DNA of 64,000 nucleotides from Terriglobia bacterium (GCA_021325235.1 JAJPHN010000009.1:62001-126000); one strand, 5' to 3'; numbered from the stretch's first letter, positions 42,682-51,751 are shown. Made by a program: numbers and translations. Notes: generated from the sequence alone by a model not told the origin.

Positions 42682-45321
42682 CTATTGTGCGAAGCGAGCC
42701 GCGAAACGATCGTGTCGCGAGCGCGCCTGGGCCAGAATGTCGCTGAACGCACGTTCGCGGCGAATGTTGGCCAGCAGCGGATCGGACTGGAAATACGGAT
42801 AGCAGAAGAACCCACCGGCAACCGTGCGTTGAAATACCCGTAAGGCCGCGCGTTTATCGCCAAGCACCGCAAAAGCCTGGGCGATTTTGTAAATTCCCTC
42901 ACCGTCCTCAACGCCGCGCTCGCGAACTTTGGCATCCGTTTGCTCGAGCAGATGCAGCCCTTCGCGCGTTCGTCCGTCCATCCCGAGACGCAGCGCTTCC
43001 CCGACCTCCGCCTGCAGCAGCGATGGATCGGTGCGATAGGCTCGCTCGAAATATCTGGCAGCTTCTTTGTGGTCGTGTTTATAAAATTCTCCGAACCCGC
43101 GATAGAACAAGATGTAAGCCGTCTCGTCGTGAGGCAGACTGGCAAGAAACTTGTCGTACTCGCCGGTGTACAGATAGCTGTTGAAGGCTGAACTGTGAAG
43201 CTTCACTTCGGGATCGAGCCGGCGCGCCGTTTCGCATTCCGCGACTGACTTGTCCAGCAGCCCCGCGAAACGATACGCATATCCGAGCTCCCAGTGAGCT
43301 TCCGCGTAGTTCGGATTCGCGCGGAGTGCCTCTCTGAGCAATGGTACGGCTTCTTCCACGCGGCCCGTATCGGTCAGAAGATTTGCCATGTAGACTCGAG
43401 TTTCAACCAGCGAGGGATTCAGCCGGAGAGCCTTTTCGTAAGCAGCCTGCGCTTTGGCGTACTGTTCTCGTCCGCCGAACGCAAGCGAGGCATTGGTGGT
43501 ATACGCCCGGCCCAGATGAGCCCAGGTCAAGGCGTAGGAAGGTGCAAGTGCAGCAGCGCGCTCGAGCATATCGATAGCGCTGTGAAAATCGTTGGTCGCG
43601 TAAAGATCGACGCCCCGCAGGTAATCCTCGTAGGCCAGCGGATCGATCGAATTATCAAAGCGCACCCGCGCGGATTCGGCTTCGGTCAGCCGCAGCGACA
43701 AGCCCGCGATGATCTGTTCGGCGATTGTGTCCTGCACAGAGCGCAGATTTTCATACTGCACATCCATCGTGCGCTGCCACAGAATCGTCGCCGGATTTAC
43801 GTTCACTAGCTGCAAACTCAGGCGCAGATCGTCGCCTTCCTTAAGATAGGTGCCGGTCAGCAACGTATTCACGTGCAGCTCGGCGGCAACTTTGTCGGGG
43901 TCGATCTCACGGTTGCGATACCGCTCCACCGAACTCGATGGCCTCACCACTAACGATCCGATGCCGGCGAATTTTGTGATCGCAGCATCGGCCAGCGAAA
44001 AACTCAGGAAGTCGGTGCCCGCATCCGGCTTGAGATTGCGAAAAGGAAGAATCGCCAGCGTTCTCGGCTGGCCTGGCCCGGCGACTGGACGGCGCTCCCA
44101 CCAGATAACCGAAAAGACCGCAAGAATCGCGATCAAAACTGCAATGGCGGCGATCAGCGCTCTTCGGGAGATCCGCTGTGAGGAGATCGTCTGCACATGT
44201 GAAAAGGTGATCGGCTTCCCGAGGGTGCGCAAGTCTTCAGCGAATTGCCCGGCTGTCGCATAGCGCGCGGCAGGATCTTTGCTGATCGCCTTGGCTGCAA
44301 TCCGGCTTAGTTTCAACGGTATCGCCGGGGCGAGCTGATGCAGCGCCGGCGGATCGGTCTTCAGAATCTCTGAAATCAGATCGCTGGTGGTCTCGCCCTC
44401 AAACGGCGGCCGCCCGGAGACCATCTCATAGAGAACTGTTCCCAAACTAAAGAGATCGCTGCGTCCGTCGACCGGTGCACCTCGCGCCTGCTCCGGCGAC
44501 ATGTAGCGGGCCGTGCCGAGCACCATTCCCGGCGCGGTCGTGCACAAGATGCTGTCAGAAAGCGGCCCGGAATGCCCGCCGACCGTCTGTCTGGCCGCGC
44601 GCGGCCGTTCCGCCAGCTTCGCAATCCCGAAGTCCACGATCTTCACCAGCCCATCGCTTCGAACGAGAATGTTTTCCGGCTTGATGTCGCGATGTGTGAT
44701 GCCGAGCGCGTGCGCAGCAGCGAGACCTGTGGCGATCTGCGTGGCGATTTCGACCGCCGATGAAACTGGCAACGCACCGGCTCGCATCTTTTCCCGCAGC
44801 GTCTCGCCTTCGACAAATTCGCAGGCGATGAAGTGGATGTTTTCGAACTGATCGATCTCGTAGATAGTCGCGATATTCGGATGACTCAGTGCCGATGCCG
44901 CCCGCGCTTCGGTTTCAAATCGCGCCAGCGCGCCGCGGTCGTGCACATAATCGGGAGCGAGCGTTTTCAGCGCTACTCTGCGCCGCAATCGCACATCTTC
45001 TGCCACATAAACCTGCCCCATGCCGCCCGCACCGATCAGCCTTTCCACACGATAGTGCGATATGAGCGCGCCTGGAGCCAGCACCGGCTGTTTGTCGCCG
45101 CTCCAGATCGCGTCGGCCGCTTGCCTGACCGCATCGGAGATGAGCGTGTCGTCGCTATCGCTTGCAGCCGCGAGAAGAGATTCGAGCTCCTCACGCAATT
45201 CCGCATCCTGCCCGCACGAATGCGCGACAAACGCCGCCCGCTCCGCATTTTTCAGACTGAGAGCCTGATCGAACAGCCGGTTCAGAAGATCCCAGCGCTC
45301 AGAATTCGAGGGTGAAGCCAC
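42682..45321 (-). CDS. Ser/Thr protein kinase with TolB/FlgO-like and TPR domains
   Basis: An 879-residue transmembrane kinase. A short N-terminal region is followed by a Hanks-type kinase: glycine loop IGAGGMGQVY (about 96-105), Lys119, HRDIKPEN with Asp212, and DFG Asp230. A single membrane helix spans about 387-408 (LIAAIAVLIAILAVFSVIWW). The extracytoplasmic part has a FlgO/TolB_like domain (LAILPFRNLKPD, LLTGTYLKEGDDLRLSLQLV) and then TPR repeats to the end. The GTG at 45321, 14 bp after the sigma stop and with AGGAG upstream, is preferred over a GTG at 45366 that overlaps the sigma gene. The sigma-kinase pair suggests one signalling module. Confidence 0.92.
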   Translation of the reverse strand: MASPSNSERWDLLNRLFDQALSLKNAERAAFVAHSCGQDAELREELESLLAAASDSDDTLISDAVRQAADAIWSGDKQPVLAPGALISHYRVERLIGAGGMGQVYVAEDVRLRRRVALKTLAPDYVHDRGALARFETEARAASALSHPNIATIYEIDQFENIHFIACEFVEGETLREKMRAGALPVSSAVEIATQIATGLAAAHALGITHRDIKPENILVRSDGLVKIVDFGIAKLAERPRAARQTVGGHSGPLSDSILCTTAPGMVLGTARYMSPEQARGAPVDGRSDLFSLGTVLYEMVSGRPPFEGETTSDLISEILKTDPPALHQLAPAIPLKLSRIAAKAISKDPAARYATAGQFAEDLRTLGKPITFSHVQTISSQRISRRALIAAIAVLIAILAVFSVIWWERRPVAGPGQPRTLAILPFRNLKPDAGTDFLSFSLADAAITKFAGIGSLVVRPSSSVERYRNREIDPDKVAAELHVNTLLTGTYLKEGDDLRLSLQLVNVNPATILWQRTMDVQYENLRSVQDTIAEQIIAGLSLRLTEAESARVRFDNSIDPLAYEDYLRGVDLYATNDFHSAIDMLERAAALAPSYALTWAHLGRAYTTNASLAFGGREQYAKAQAAYEKALRLNPSLVETRVYMANLLTDTGRVEEAVPLLREALRANPNYAEAHWELGYAYRFAGLLDKSVAECETARRLDPEVKLHSSAFNSYLYTGEYDKFLASLPHDETAYILFYRGFGEFYKHDHKEAARYFERAYRTDPSLLQAEVGEALRLGMDGRTREGLHLLEQTDAKVRERGVEDGEGIYKIAQAFAVLGDKRAALRVFQRTVAGGFFCYPYFQSDPLLANIRRERAFSDILAQARSRHDRFAARFAQ

Positions 45322-45335
45322 GCCGCTGGAAACTC

Positions 45336-45920
45336 CTAGGCTCGGGTCAGTTCCCGGCGAATCCACGCTTTCGCCATCGAGAGTTCGCGATGCACGGTGG
45401 CCGGCGATACTTTCAGCGCAGCGGCGGTTTCCTCGTACGTCAGACCGCCGAAAAACAGCAGCTCGATAATGTCGCTCTTGCGCTGGTCCCGCTGCGCCAG
45501 GCTGTGCAGCGCTTCGTCGAGCTCGAGGATCGCGGGCGAACTCGCATTTTCCACCGCGACCGCCTCGTCCAGCGGCAACTTCACCGCGCCGCCGCCGCGC
45601 TTTTGCCGGTGGGCAGCCTTAGCGTGATCCACCAGGATATGCCGCAGGATGCGAGCCGCAACCGCATAGAAGTGAACTCGATCGTTGAAACCAAGCTCGC
45701 AATTCACCAAACGCAAATACGCTTCATGCACCAGGGCGGTCGCAGGAAGCGTATCGCGCTGGCGTTCGCCGCTCAGGCATCCCGCCGCCAGCCGGCGAAG
45801 CTGCGCATACACCAGTGGCATCAATTGATCCATGGCCCCCTTGTCCCCGTTTTGCCATTGCTTCAGCAACCGGGTGACCAACTCTGGATCGTGCGTTCGC
45901 GCAGCCGCCTCTTCCGCCAT
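45336..45920 (-). CDS. ECF sigma factor, kinase-associated (sigma70_ECF/TIGR02999 type)
   Basis: A 194-residue sigma factor of the group found next to protein kinases in Acidobacteria and Planctomycetes. Its first half contains LVTRLLKQWQNGDKGAMDQL and LPATALVHEAYLRLV, then FYAVAARILRHILVDHAKAA typical of region 2. Region 4 is LLFFGGLTYEETAAALKVSP, then ATVHRELSMAKAWIRREL. No anti-sigma is adjacent; in this group the kinase is thought to control the sigma directly. It is the first gene of the pair, with the kinase start 14 bp downstream. Confidence 0.9.
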   Translation of the reverse strand: MAEEAAARTHDPELVTRLLKQWQNGDKGAMDQLMPLVYAQLRRLAAGCLSGERQRDTLPATALVHEAYLRLVNCELGFNDRVHFYAVAARILRHILVDHAKAAHRQKRGGGAVKLPLDEAVAVENASSPAILELDEALHSLAQRDQRKSDIIELLFFGGLTYEETAAALKVSPATVHRELSMAKAWIRRELTRA

Positions 45921-46026
45921 CTTCCCTTGATTCCCGAATCCGCCCTGCAGTTGATTTTATGTGAAATGCAAGCAGCTTTCTTGCCGCTCTGAAGAATTAC
46001 CGGAAGCGCAGCCCGGGAATCAGGAA

Positions 46027-46431
46027 TTACTTCGAAAACGGATACTTGTGATGCGGGTCGATCGCGATCGCCTCGATTTCGATGCGTGCATCGCGCGGCA
46101 AACGGGCCACCTGAATCGTCGTACGCGCCGGTGGCGGGTCGCTGAAGTGTTTCGCGTAGGCCTCGTTCATTGCAGCAAAATCGTTCATGTCGCGCAGAAA
46201 AACCGTCGTCTTCACGATATCGTTGAGCGAAAGACCGCTCGCTTCCAGCACGAGTTTGAGGTTTTCCAGGGCGCGCGAGGTGGCCGACTCGATCGAATCG
46301 TTTACCAGTTCGCCCGAATGCGGGTCCGCCGATATCTGACCGCTCAGAAACACAAACCCGTTCACACGCAGACCGGGCGAATACGGGCCCGCCGGCTTGG
46401 GACCCTTCTCAGGAACAATCTTTTCCTTCAT
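46027..46431 (-). CDS. ridA: RidA family enamine/imine deaminase
   Basis: A 134-residue protein of the RidA/YjgF family, which hydrolyses reactive enamine/imine intermediates released by PLP enzymes. The core motifs are PAGPYSPGLRVNGFVFLSGQ, then DIVKTTVFLRDMNDFAAMNEAY, and the active-site Arg in PPARTTIQV followed by EIEAIA. The ATG at 46431 overlaps the pyrD stop (ATGA), so it is translationally coupled; an ATG at 46446 inside pyrD is less likely. A PLP decarboxylase two genes upstream is a plausible source of its substrate. Confidence 0.92.
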   Translation of the reverse strand: MKEKIVPEKGPKPAGPYSPGLRVNGFVFLSGQISADPHSGELVNDSIESATSRALENLKLVLEASGLSLNDIVKTTVFLRDMNDFAAMNEAYAKHFSDPPPARTTIQVARLPRDARIEIEAIAIDPHHKYPFSK

Positions 46432-47309
46432 TGCTTCATTTTCCACGCAAGCTTTTCCAGGCCCCGCGCAATGCGCACCGGCGCGCGCGGATCGATGAAC
46501 GTCGCCGTGCCGACTTCGACTGCCGTCGCACCCGCAACCAGGAATTCCGCCGCATCGTGCGCGTTCGCAATTCCGCCGATGCCGATCACCGGAATTTTCA
46601 CCGCCGCCACCGTCTCTTTCACCAGCCGCAGGGCGAACGGCTTGATCGCGGGACCGGATAATCCGGCCAATCCCGCGGCAATGCGCGGCTTTCCAGTGAC
46701 AGCATCGATCGCATACGAAACAACAGTGTTGATAAGCGAAACCGCATCCGCACCGGCGGCCTCGGCTGCCTGCGCGAACGGCTCAATGCGAGCGACATTG
46801 GGCGACAGCTTCACGATCACCGGCCGCCGTGCAATCGATTTCACGCGCCCTACAACTTCGGCCAGCAGAACCGGATCGCTCGAGAAGAAAATGCCACCCT
46901 TTTTCGTGTTCGGACAGGAAACGTTCAGCTCGTATCCGGCGATCCCTTCGGCATCTTCCAGCGCGCGCACCACTTCGACATAATCCTCGATCGCGTAGCC
47001 GAAGACGTTCGCAAATACCGGCACGCGATAGGCGCGCAGTTTCGGCAGTTTCTCGGTAATGAACGCGCGCACGCCTACATTCTGCAGGCCGACCGAATTC
47101 ATCATCCCGCCTTCGGTATGCCAGAGCCGCGGAGACGGGTTGCCGCGGATGGGTTCGCGCGAAAGCCCTTTCGTGACCAGGCCGCCAAGCTCGTTTAAGT
47201 CAAGCAGAGATGCAAATTCGAGACCGTAGCCAAATGTTCCCGATGCCGCGAGCACCGGGTTACGCAGCCGCACGCCGCAAAGGGTCAACGACAGATCGCG
47301 CCCGCTCAC
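46428..47309 (-). CDS. pyrD: Dihydroorotate dehydrogenase, class 1B-like
   Basis: A 293-residue FMN enzyme that oxidises dihydroorotate to orotate in pyrimidine synthesis. Visible motifs are VLAASGTFGYG, GGMMNSVGLQN, the class 1 active-site base Cys132 in ELNVSCPNTKKGG, VIVKLSP and the FMN phosphate site IGIGGI with GATAVEVGTA. The Cys indicates class 1; class 1B enzymes use a PyrK partner, and no pyrK is adjacent. The GTG start overlaps the decarboxylase stop by 4 bp. Confidence 0.93.
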   Translation of the reverse strand: MSGRDLSLTLCGVRLRNPVLAASGTFGYGLEFASLLDLNELGGLVTKGLSREPIRGNPSPRLWHTEGGMMNSVGLQNVGVRAFITEKLPKLRAYRVPVFANVFGYAIEDYVEVVRALEDAEGIAGYELNVSCPNTKKGGIFFSSDPVLLAEVVGRVKSIARRPVIVKLSPNVARIEPFAQAAEAAGADAVSLINTVVSYAIDAVTGKPRIAAGLAGLSGPAIKPFALRLVKETVAAVKIPVIGIGGIANAHDAAEFLVAGATAVEVGTATFIDPRAPVRIARGLEKLAWKMKQ

Positions 47310-48733
47310 GTTCGCGCGCCGCTGAGCGCATGCTCCTGCAACACGGTTTCCGCTTGTTGCCGGATCAGATCCCAGGTTTCGCGGACATCCTGCTCGGTGG
47401 TCTGGAAATTGCCGATGGCGCAGCGCAGCACATAACGCTCGTTCAGGATTGTGTGCGAGAGAAACGCCTGACCGCTGGCATTGATTGCCGCCAGCAGACG
47501 CTCGTTCGCGGCATTCTCCGCGCGCAGCCGGAAGCAGACGAGCGAAAAAGGTACCGGAGCCGCCAGCTCAAAACGCGCATCGGCCTCGACCAGGCCTTTG
47601 AGCACCTGCGCCAGACGCAGCGCCTCGCGCAACATCACCGAAACCCCTTCTCGGCCGTAATAGCGCAGCACGTACCAGAGCTTCAGTGCACGAAACCGGC
47701 GTCCGAGCTGCACGCCGTATTCGTTGTAATTCACAACCTGGTCGTCTTCCACGCTGCGAATGTACTCGGCTCCAAGCGCGGATGCGCGGCGTAGTATCTC
47801 CGGTCGCCGTGTATATAGAATGCTACAGTCGATCGAAACGTATAGCCATTTATGCGGGTTGAAGACGAGCGAATCGGCGCGCTCCACACCGGCCAGCACA
47901 TGACGCATCTCTGGCAGCACGCCGGTCGAGCCCCCGTAAGCGGCATCCACATGCAGCCAGATGCCATACCGCTCGGCGATATCGGCGATCTCGCAAACCG
48001 GATCGATGGCGCTGGTAGAAGTCGAGCCCACGGACGCCACAATGCAGCACGGTCTCTTGCCCGCCGCCACGTCTTCGCGGATCGCACTCTCGAGTAAATC
48101 CGCGCGCATACGGAACTGCTCGTCCACCGCGATTTTGCGGACGTTTTTCTGCCCGAAGCCGAGCGTAATGGCTGCTCGCTCAGAGGAGAAGTGCGTTTGC
48201 TCGGAGACGTACACGATCAGATCGCGCGACATCCCCTCCGTGCGGCACTCCGGCGCAACGTATTCACGCGCTGCGCCGATGGCCTGCAGCACTGCAACCG
48301 AAGCCGTATCGTAGATGATGCCGAAAAACGAGGGTGGCAGATCGAGCCACTCGCGAATCCAGCCAAGCGTCACCTGTTCGAGTTCGGTCGCGGCCGGTGA
48401 GGCCTTCCAGAGCATCGCGTTCACGTTCACGGCTGCCGCCAGATACTCGGCCAGAATCGATGGCGGCGTGGACGATACCGAAAACCAGGCGAAAAAGCGC
48501 GGATGATTCCAGAGCGTGAGCGCGGGTACCACCTTCGACTCAAACTCCGAAAGTAATTGCTCGAACGACTCGCCTCTTTCGGGCGCACTCACCGGCAGCA
48601 CGGCTGCAAACTCGCCCGGCGAAATCTCGGGCAGCACGCGCCGTCGCCGAACCCCCGAGAAGTAGCCGGCAATCCAGTCGGTGTGCGCGTATCCAGCGCG
48701 GCGGAAGTCGTCGATCGGATCGGAAACGCTCAC
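47306..48733 (-). CDS. PLP-dependent amino acid decarboxylase (group II, aromatic type)
   Basis: A 475-residue fold-type I decarboxylase. Marker sequences are ALTLWNHPRFFAWFSVSST, VLQAIGAAREY, WLHVDAAYGGSTG (PLP-binding Asp) and SLVFNPHKWLY with the Schiff-base Lys295. It belongs to the aromatic-L-amino-acid decarboxylase group; the exact substrate cannot be read from the sequence. The GTG at 48733 is 4 bp after the stop of the DapA-like gene; a much longer upstream frame would lie antisense-free inside that gene and has no family match. It overlaps pyrD by 4 bp. With ridA and a DapA-like aldolase it may form an amine or amino acid catabolic unit. Confidence 0.88.
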   Translation of the reverse strand: MSVSDPIDDFRRAGYAHTDWIAGYFSGVRRRRVLPEISPGEFAAVLPVSAPERGESFEQLLSEFESKVVPALTLWNHPRFFAWFSVSSTPPSILAEYLAAAVNVNAMLWKASPAATELEQVTLGWIREWLDLPPSFFGIIYDTASVAVLQAIGAAREYVAPECRTEGMSRDLIVYVSEQTHFSSERAAITLGFGQKNVRKIAVDEQFRMRADLLESAIREDVAAGKRPCCIVASVGSTSTSAIDPVCEIADIAERYGIWLHVDAAYGGSTGVLPEMRHVLAGVERADSLVFNPHKWLYVSIDCSILYTRRPEILRRASALGAEYIRSVEDDQVVNYNEYGVQLGRRFRALKLWYVLRYYGREGVSVMLREALRLAQVLKGLVEADARFELAAPVPFSLVCFRLRAENAANERLLAAINASGQAFLSHTILNERYVLRCAIGNFQTTEQDVRETWDLIRQQAETVLQEHALSGART

Positions 48734-48737
48734 TATT

Positions 48738-49655
48738 CTACGTTCGCATGGCGAGCACACCCGGCAGCCACGAGCGGAACCATTCCCGGAATGCATCGAG
48801 TTCGGTAGCGGTCTTCGGATCCACCGGAACAGCCGTCTCACGCAAGCTCCAGCCCCGCAGCGCAGCTGCCTGACGGATGGCCAGAGTAGACGGAAAGCGC
48901 TCGATCCAACCGAGGAACTCGCGGAGTTTCTGATCGAGCGATTCGGCGAGCCCGGCATTGCACGACGTGATGGCCCGGTCGAGCGCAACCAGCAGCTCCG
49001 GCACGGCCGCCGCCACGCCCGAGATGATGCCGTCCGCGTTTGCCGAGCGCCCCCCCAGGAAAACGCACTCATTTCCAACCAGCAATTGAAACCGGATCCG
49101 GCTGCGGAGGCTGGAAAGCTGCTCGAACTGCTGCCAGTCGCCGCTCGAATCTTTAATTCCGGCAAAAGAGCCGGTTTCGAGCAGTTGTCCCGCAAGCGCC
49201 GGCTGAATCGGATTCAGAAACGGCGCGAGATTGTACAGATAAATCGGCAACCCCGCTTCGAAACCCGCCAGAAACTGCCGGTAGAACTCGAAGATCTGAG
49301 CATCGCGATAGTGATAGAAATACGGCGGCGTCAGCAGGATACCGCTCGCACCTGCGTCAGCGGCATGCTCAGAGAGCGAAAGTGCGCCGGCGAGAGTCGA
49401 GTGCGAGGTATTGATGAGCACCGGTACGCGGCTGCGCTTGATGGCGAGCCCGGCGGCACGCATCCGCTCCTCGAGCTCGAAATGTATGAACTCGCCGGTA
49501 GAACCGAACAGGACGAGCCCGTTGACCCCCGCGTTGCTGACCGCGTCCAGATAATCGAGCAGCGCCGCCGTATCCGCTTCGATCGAATTCGGCCGGCGCG
49601 GGGTCGCGAGCGCAGCATAGACACCGGAAGCGAGCGGCGGCGAACCCTCGGGCAT
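48738..49655 (-). CDS. DapA/N-acetylneuraminate lyase family aldolase
   Basis: A 305-residue class I aldolase barrel. It shows the family pattern: GVYAALATPRRPNSIEADTA, GLVLFGSTGEFIHF, GILLTPPYFYHY, the conserved Tyr in LPIYLYNLAP and the Schiff-base Lys168 in GIKDSSGD. True DapA is possible but the residues after the Lys differ from typical lysine-pathway enzymes, so a catabolic 2-keto-acid lyase or dehydratase is equally likely. It is the first gene of the operon with the decarboxylase, pyrD and ridA. The ATG lacks an obvious ribosome site. Confidence 0.85.
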   Translation of the reverse strand: MPEGSPPLASGVYAALATPRRPNSIEADTAALLDYLDAVSNAGVNGLVLFGSTGEFIHFELEERMRAAGLAIKRSRVPVLINTSHSTLAGALSLSEHAADAGASGILLTPPYFYHYRDAQIFEFYRQFLAGFEAGLPIYLYNLAPFLNPIQPALAGQLLETGSFAGIKDSSGDWQQFEQLSSLRSRIRFQLLVGNECVFLGGRSANADGIISGVAAAVPELLVALDRAITSCNAGLAESLDQKLREFLGWIERFPSTLAIRQAAALRGWSLRETAVPVDPKTATELDAFREWFRSWLPGVLAMRT

Positions 49656-50074
49656 AGAGGAATTTTACCGGGCTCGCGCCACGTAGCCGAGCGCAGTTGC
49701 GTATTGCTTCTGATCCCACGCCACCTGCCCCAGATCGAGGAGCGGCTCGGGCGATTGCGGATCCGCTTCGGCGCTGTCGGGCATCATTGGCGCCCAAATC
49801 AGAAGCGCGATCAGAATGGGCTGCAGGCTTTAATACTTCCCGGCGTTCACAAGCATGTTTTCGAGATCGACGCGACGGTCGCTGTTCCACGGTTTAAACC
49901 CGTGTCTCTGTCGCCCATCCGTACGCGTTGTAGATCTTGACTTCGAACCTGCTGATCGGATGCGCCGTCCATCGTTGTCTCTTGCCAACATCGCCGGTAA
50001 GAAATGAGCGTAACTCAAGGGTTTTCACCGGAGCCTGTTTCTCGGAGGCCTTTCGTGTGCCTCGAGGCGTCCGT
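49656..50074. other. Intergenic region with two short leftward ORFs
   Basis: 419 bp between the DapA-like gene and the XRE-cupin gene. On the minus strand a 40-codon ORF (49665-49787) and, just upstream in the same frame but separated by a TAA, a 62-codon ORF (49830-50018) can be read. The frame continuity across one stop suggests a decayed gene. No family is recognised. Confidence 0.4.
49665..49787 (-). CDS. Possible micro-ORF (40 aa) or gene relic
   Basis: Begins with two ATG codons (MMPDSAEADPQ) and ends ATALGYVARAR. The composition resembles a helical TPR-like tail (EPLLDLGQVAWDQKQYATAL). No ribosome site is obvious. It could equally be the 3' remnant of a degraded gene. Confidence 0.2.
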   Translation of the reverse strand: MMPDSAEADPQSPEPLLDLGQVAWDQKQYATALGYVARAR

Positions 50075-50800
50075 CTACATCTGCGGACGCGTCGTCACGA
50101 CCAGAGCCTGTGCTGGAGGATCGGAAGTCCCGCGATAGGCATGCGGTTCGAGCGCATCGAAATACGCGCTGTCCCCTTCCCCGAGCAGATGCTCTTCGGC
50201 GTCAAATCGGATGGCCAGCGAGCCCGAGAGCACGTGAACCAGTTCCCAGCCTTCGTGAAAATGTTCGCGCACATCTTCCGGCTTGCGCACGGGGAATTCG
50301 GCTACATACGCCGACAATCGTTTTTCCTTCGCGCCAAACGCCAGCACTTCGAAAAAGTAGGATGGCAGGGGATTGTCCGGCCGATCCGGAAATCGAATGC
50401 GCTCTTTGGCGCGGGTCACCGAAAAGTTGTGTTTCGATCGCTGATTTTCGAAGAAATGATCGATCCCAACATCGAAGACCATTGCGATCCGCGCGAGTGT
50501 GGGAAGCGTCGGGGTAACCTTTCCGTTTTCGAGCTGCGAAAGCAGAGACGCCGAAAGTCCGGTATGCTTTCCGAGATCGACCAGTCCGATCTTCTTCCGT
50601 AACCGAAGCCGCTTTAACTTAGCGCCAATAGCATAACTGGAGAGAAGGCGCTCGATCGACTGCTCGTGTTTTTCAGATTTTTCAGAGCCACTCAAATCGA
50701 TTTCATTGTAGTGGAGTTTTGCCGTTCCACTTTCAGAGCTAATAAAAGCATCTTCGAAATCGCCTTTCAGTGAGGCGTCATTGGCTTTGAACTCGGGCAT
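50075..50800 (-). CDS. XRE-family regulator with cupin domain
   Basis: A 241-residue protein. A 55-residue acidic N-terminal extension precedes an HTH_3 domain (IGAKLKRLRLRKKIGLVDLG, then KHTGLSASLLSQLENGKVTPTLPTLARIA) at about 58-115, followed by a C-terminal cupin (REHFHEGWELVHVLSGSLAI, then EGDSAYFDALEPHAYRG) at about 165-235. Such regulators sense small ligands through the cupin and often control amino acid or polyamine genes. It starts at ATG 50800, facing a decayed sigma-factor fragment. A link to the decarboxylase operon downstream is possible. Confidence 0.9.
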   Translation of the reverse strand: MPEFKANDASLKGDFEDAFISSESGTAKLHYNEIDLSGSEKSEKHEQSIERLLSSYAIGAKLKRLRLRKKIGLVDLGKHTGLSASLLSQLENGKVTPTLPTLARIAMVFDVGIDHFFENQRSKHNFSVTRAKERIRFPDRPDNPLPSYFFEVLAFGAKEKRLSAYVAEFPVRKPEDVREHFHEGWELVHVLSGSLAIRFDAEEHLLGEGDSAYFDALEPHAYRGTSDPPAQALVVTTRPQM

Positions 50801-50816
50801 AAGCGGCTCTGAAGAA

Positions 50817-51092
50817 ATGGATTCTCGAACCCACGTTCAGGCAGAAAATAGCGCCTACAGTCGCAAGTCGGAGGAAGAGTTGATCCTCATCTGCGGAGGC
50901 GACCGGGAGGCGTTCGGAGAGTTAGCGCCGCGCCATCGGCGTATGGCATTTCAGGCGCCTTTTTGTGTGCTGCGCGATGAGATCGATTCGGAAAGAGGCG
51001 AACTCTTGAACCTGGCTCATGTCCATCGCCCCCGGCAAGATGCGGGCGCGGAAGGAACGCGCGCTTATCGCCGGAGCAGCTTGAATGCGTGA
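50817..51092 (+). pseudogene. Truncated ECF sigma-factor remnant
   Basis: From ATG 50817 the frame encodes EEELILICGGDREAFGELAP, then RHRRMAFQAPFCVLRDEIDSE, which matches the start of sigma region 2 (usual pattern GDREAFGELVRRHRR...VLRDEDDAED). After that the similarity stops and the frame ends in unrelated Arg/Ala-rich sequence at 51092, overlapping the F420-reductase-like gene on the other strand. Regions 2.3-4 are missing, so it is a relic. Confidence 0.6.
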
Positions 51093-51703
51093 TTCACGCC
51101 CTGTTTCTGATTGATCGCCAGATCGATCCAAAGCATCGCCATCGCCTCCAGCCAGCGCGCATTCCGCAGCGGTCCCACATCCACCGGATCGAGCGCCGCA
51201 TCCGCAATCAGCTCGCGGACCGCCGCTTTCGCCTCAGCATCGTCTCCGCAATAGAAGCCGCTCGCGCGTTCAGATCCGAATTGAGCATTCCCGTAACATG
51301 GCGCTCCAATCGTGTTGAACGCTTTCACAACCTTCGCACCCACGGCGAGTTGTGCCGTCTGCTCCGCGGCTGAAACATCTGTCCCGATCGCCAGCCCCGA
51401 CAGGTCGGGCTTGAGCGGATTTACGCAATCGAGGAGAATCTTGTCTTTCAAATCGCCTGATTCGCGGATGGCCTGCTCGCTTGCCTCCCATGGAACACAG
51501 AGCGCAACAACGCTCGCGCCCTCCACCGCTTCGCGATTCGTTGTCACACGCACGCCCGCTATCGAATTCTTCGCCTTCTGTGCACTCGCGCTGTTCGGAT
51601 CGGGCACTCCGATCGAAACACTGTGGCCTGCTTTACTCCAGATGCGCGCCAGTGCAGCCCCTACATTCCCCGCGCCCAGAACTGCAATATTTCGAGATGG
51701 CAT
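51065..51703 (-). CDS. NADPH-dependent F420 reductase-like oxidoreductase (COG2085)
   Basis: A 212-residue Rossmann protein. It begins IAVLGAGNVGAALARIWSKA (GxGxxG nucleotide site) and has VVALCVPWEASEQAI, LLDCVNPL and the family stretch VVKAFNTIGAPCYGN, ending with the C-terminal dimer helix. Members reduce F420 with NADPH or act on other carbonyl/imine substrates; no F420 genes are nearby, so the cofactor partner is uncertain. The 5' side faces a gap to the HhH gene. Confidence 0.85.
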   Translation of the reverse strand: MPSRNIAVLGAGNVGAALARIWSKAGHSVSIGVPDPNSASAQKAKNSIAGVRVTTNREAVEGASVVALCVPWEASEQAIRESGDLKDKILLDCVNPLKPDLSGLAIGTDVSAAEQTAQLAVGAKVVKAFNTIGAPCYGNAQFGSERASGFYCGDDAEAKAAVRELIADAALDPVDVGPLRNARWLEAMAMLWIDLAINQKQGVNHAFKLLRR

Positions 51704-51751
51704 ATCTTGAGGCTACTGGCAATTGCGGGCTCGCGTCACTAGCCATTCGAG

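Noticed and set aside
42582-43145. N-terminal extension of the NHL-like protein
   Set aside because: It would overlap the kinase 3' end on the same strand; the ATG at 42581 has a strong ribosome site and a signal peptide.
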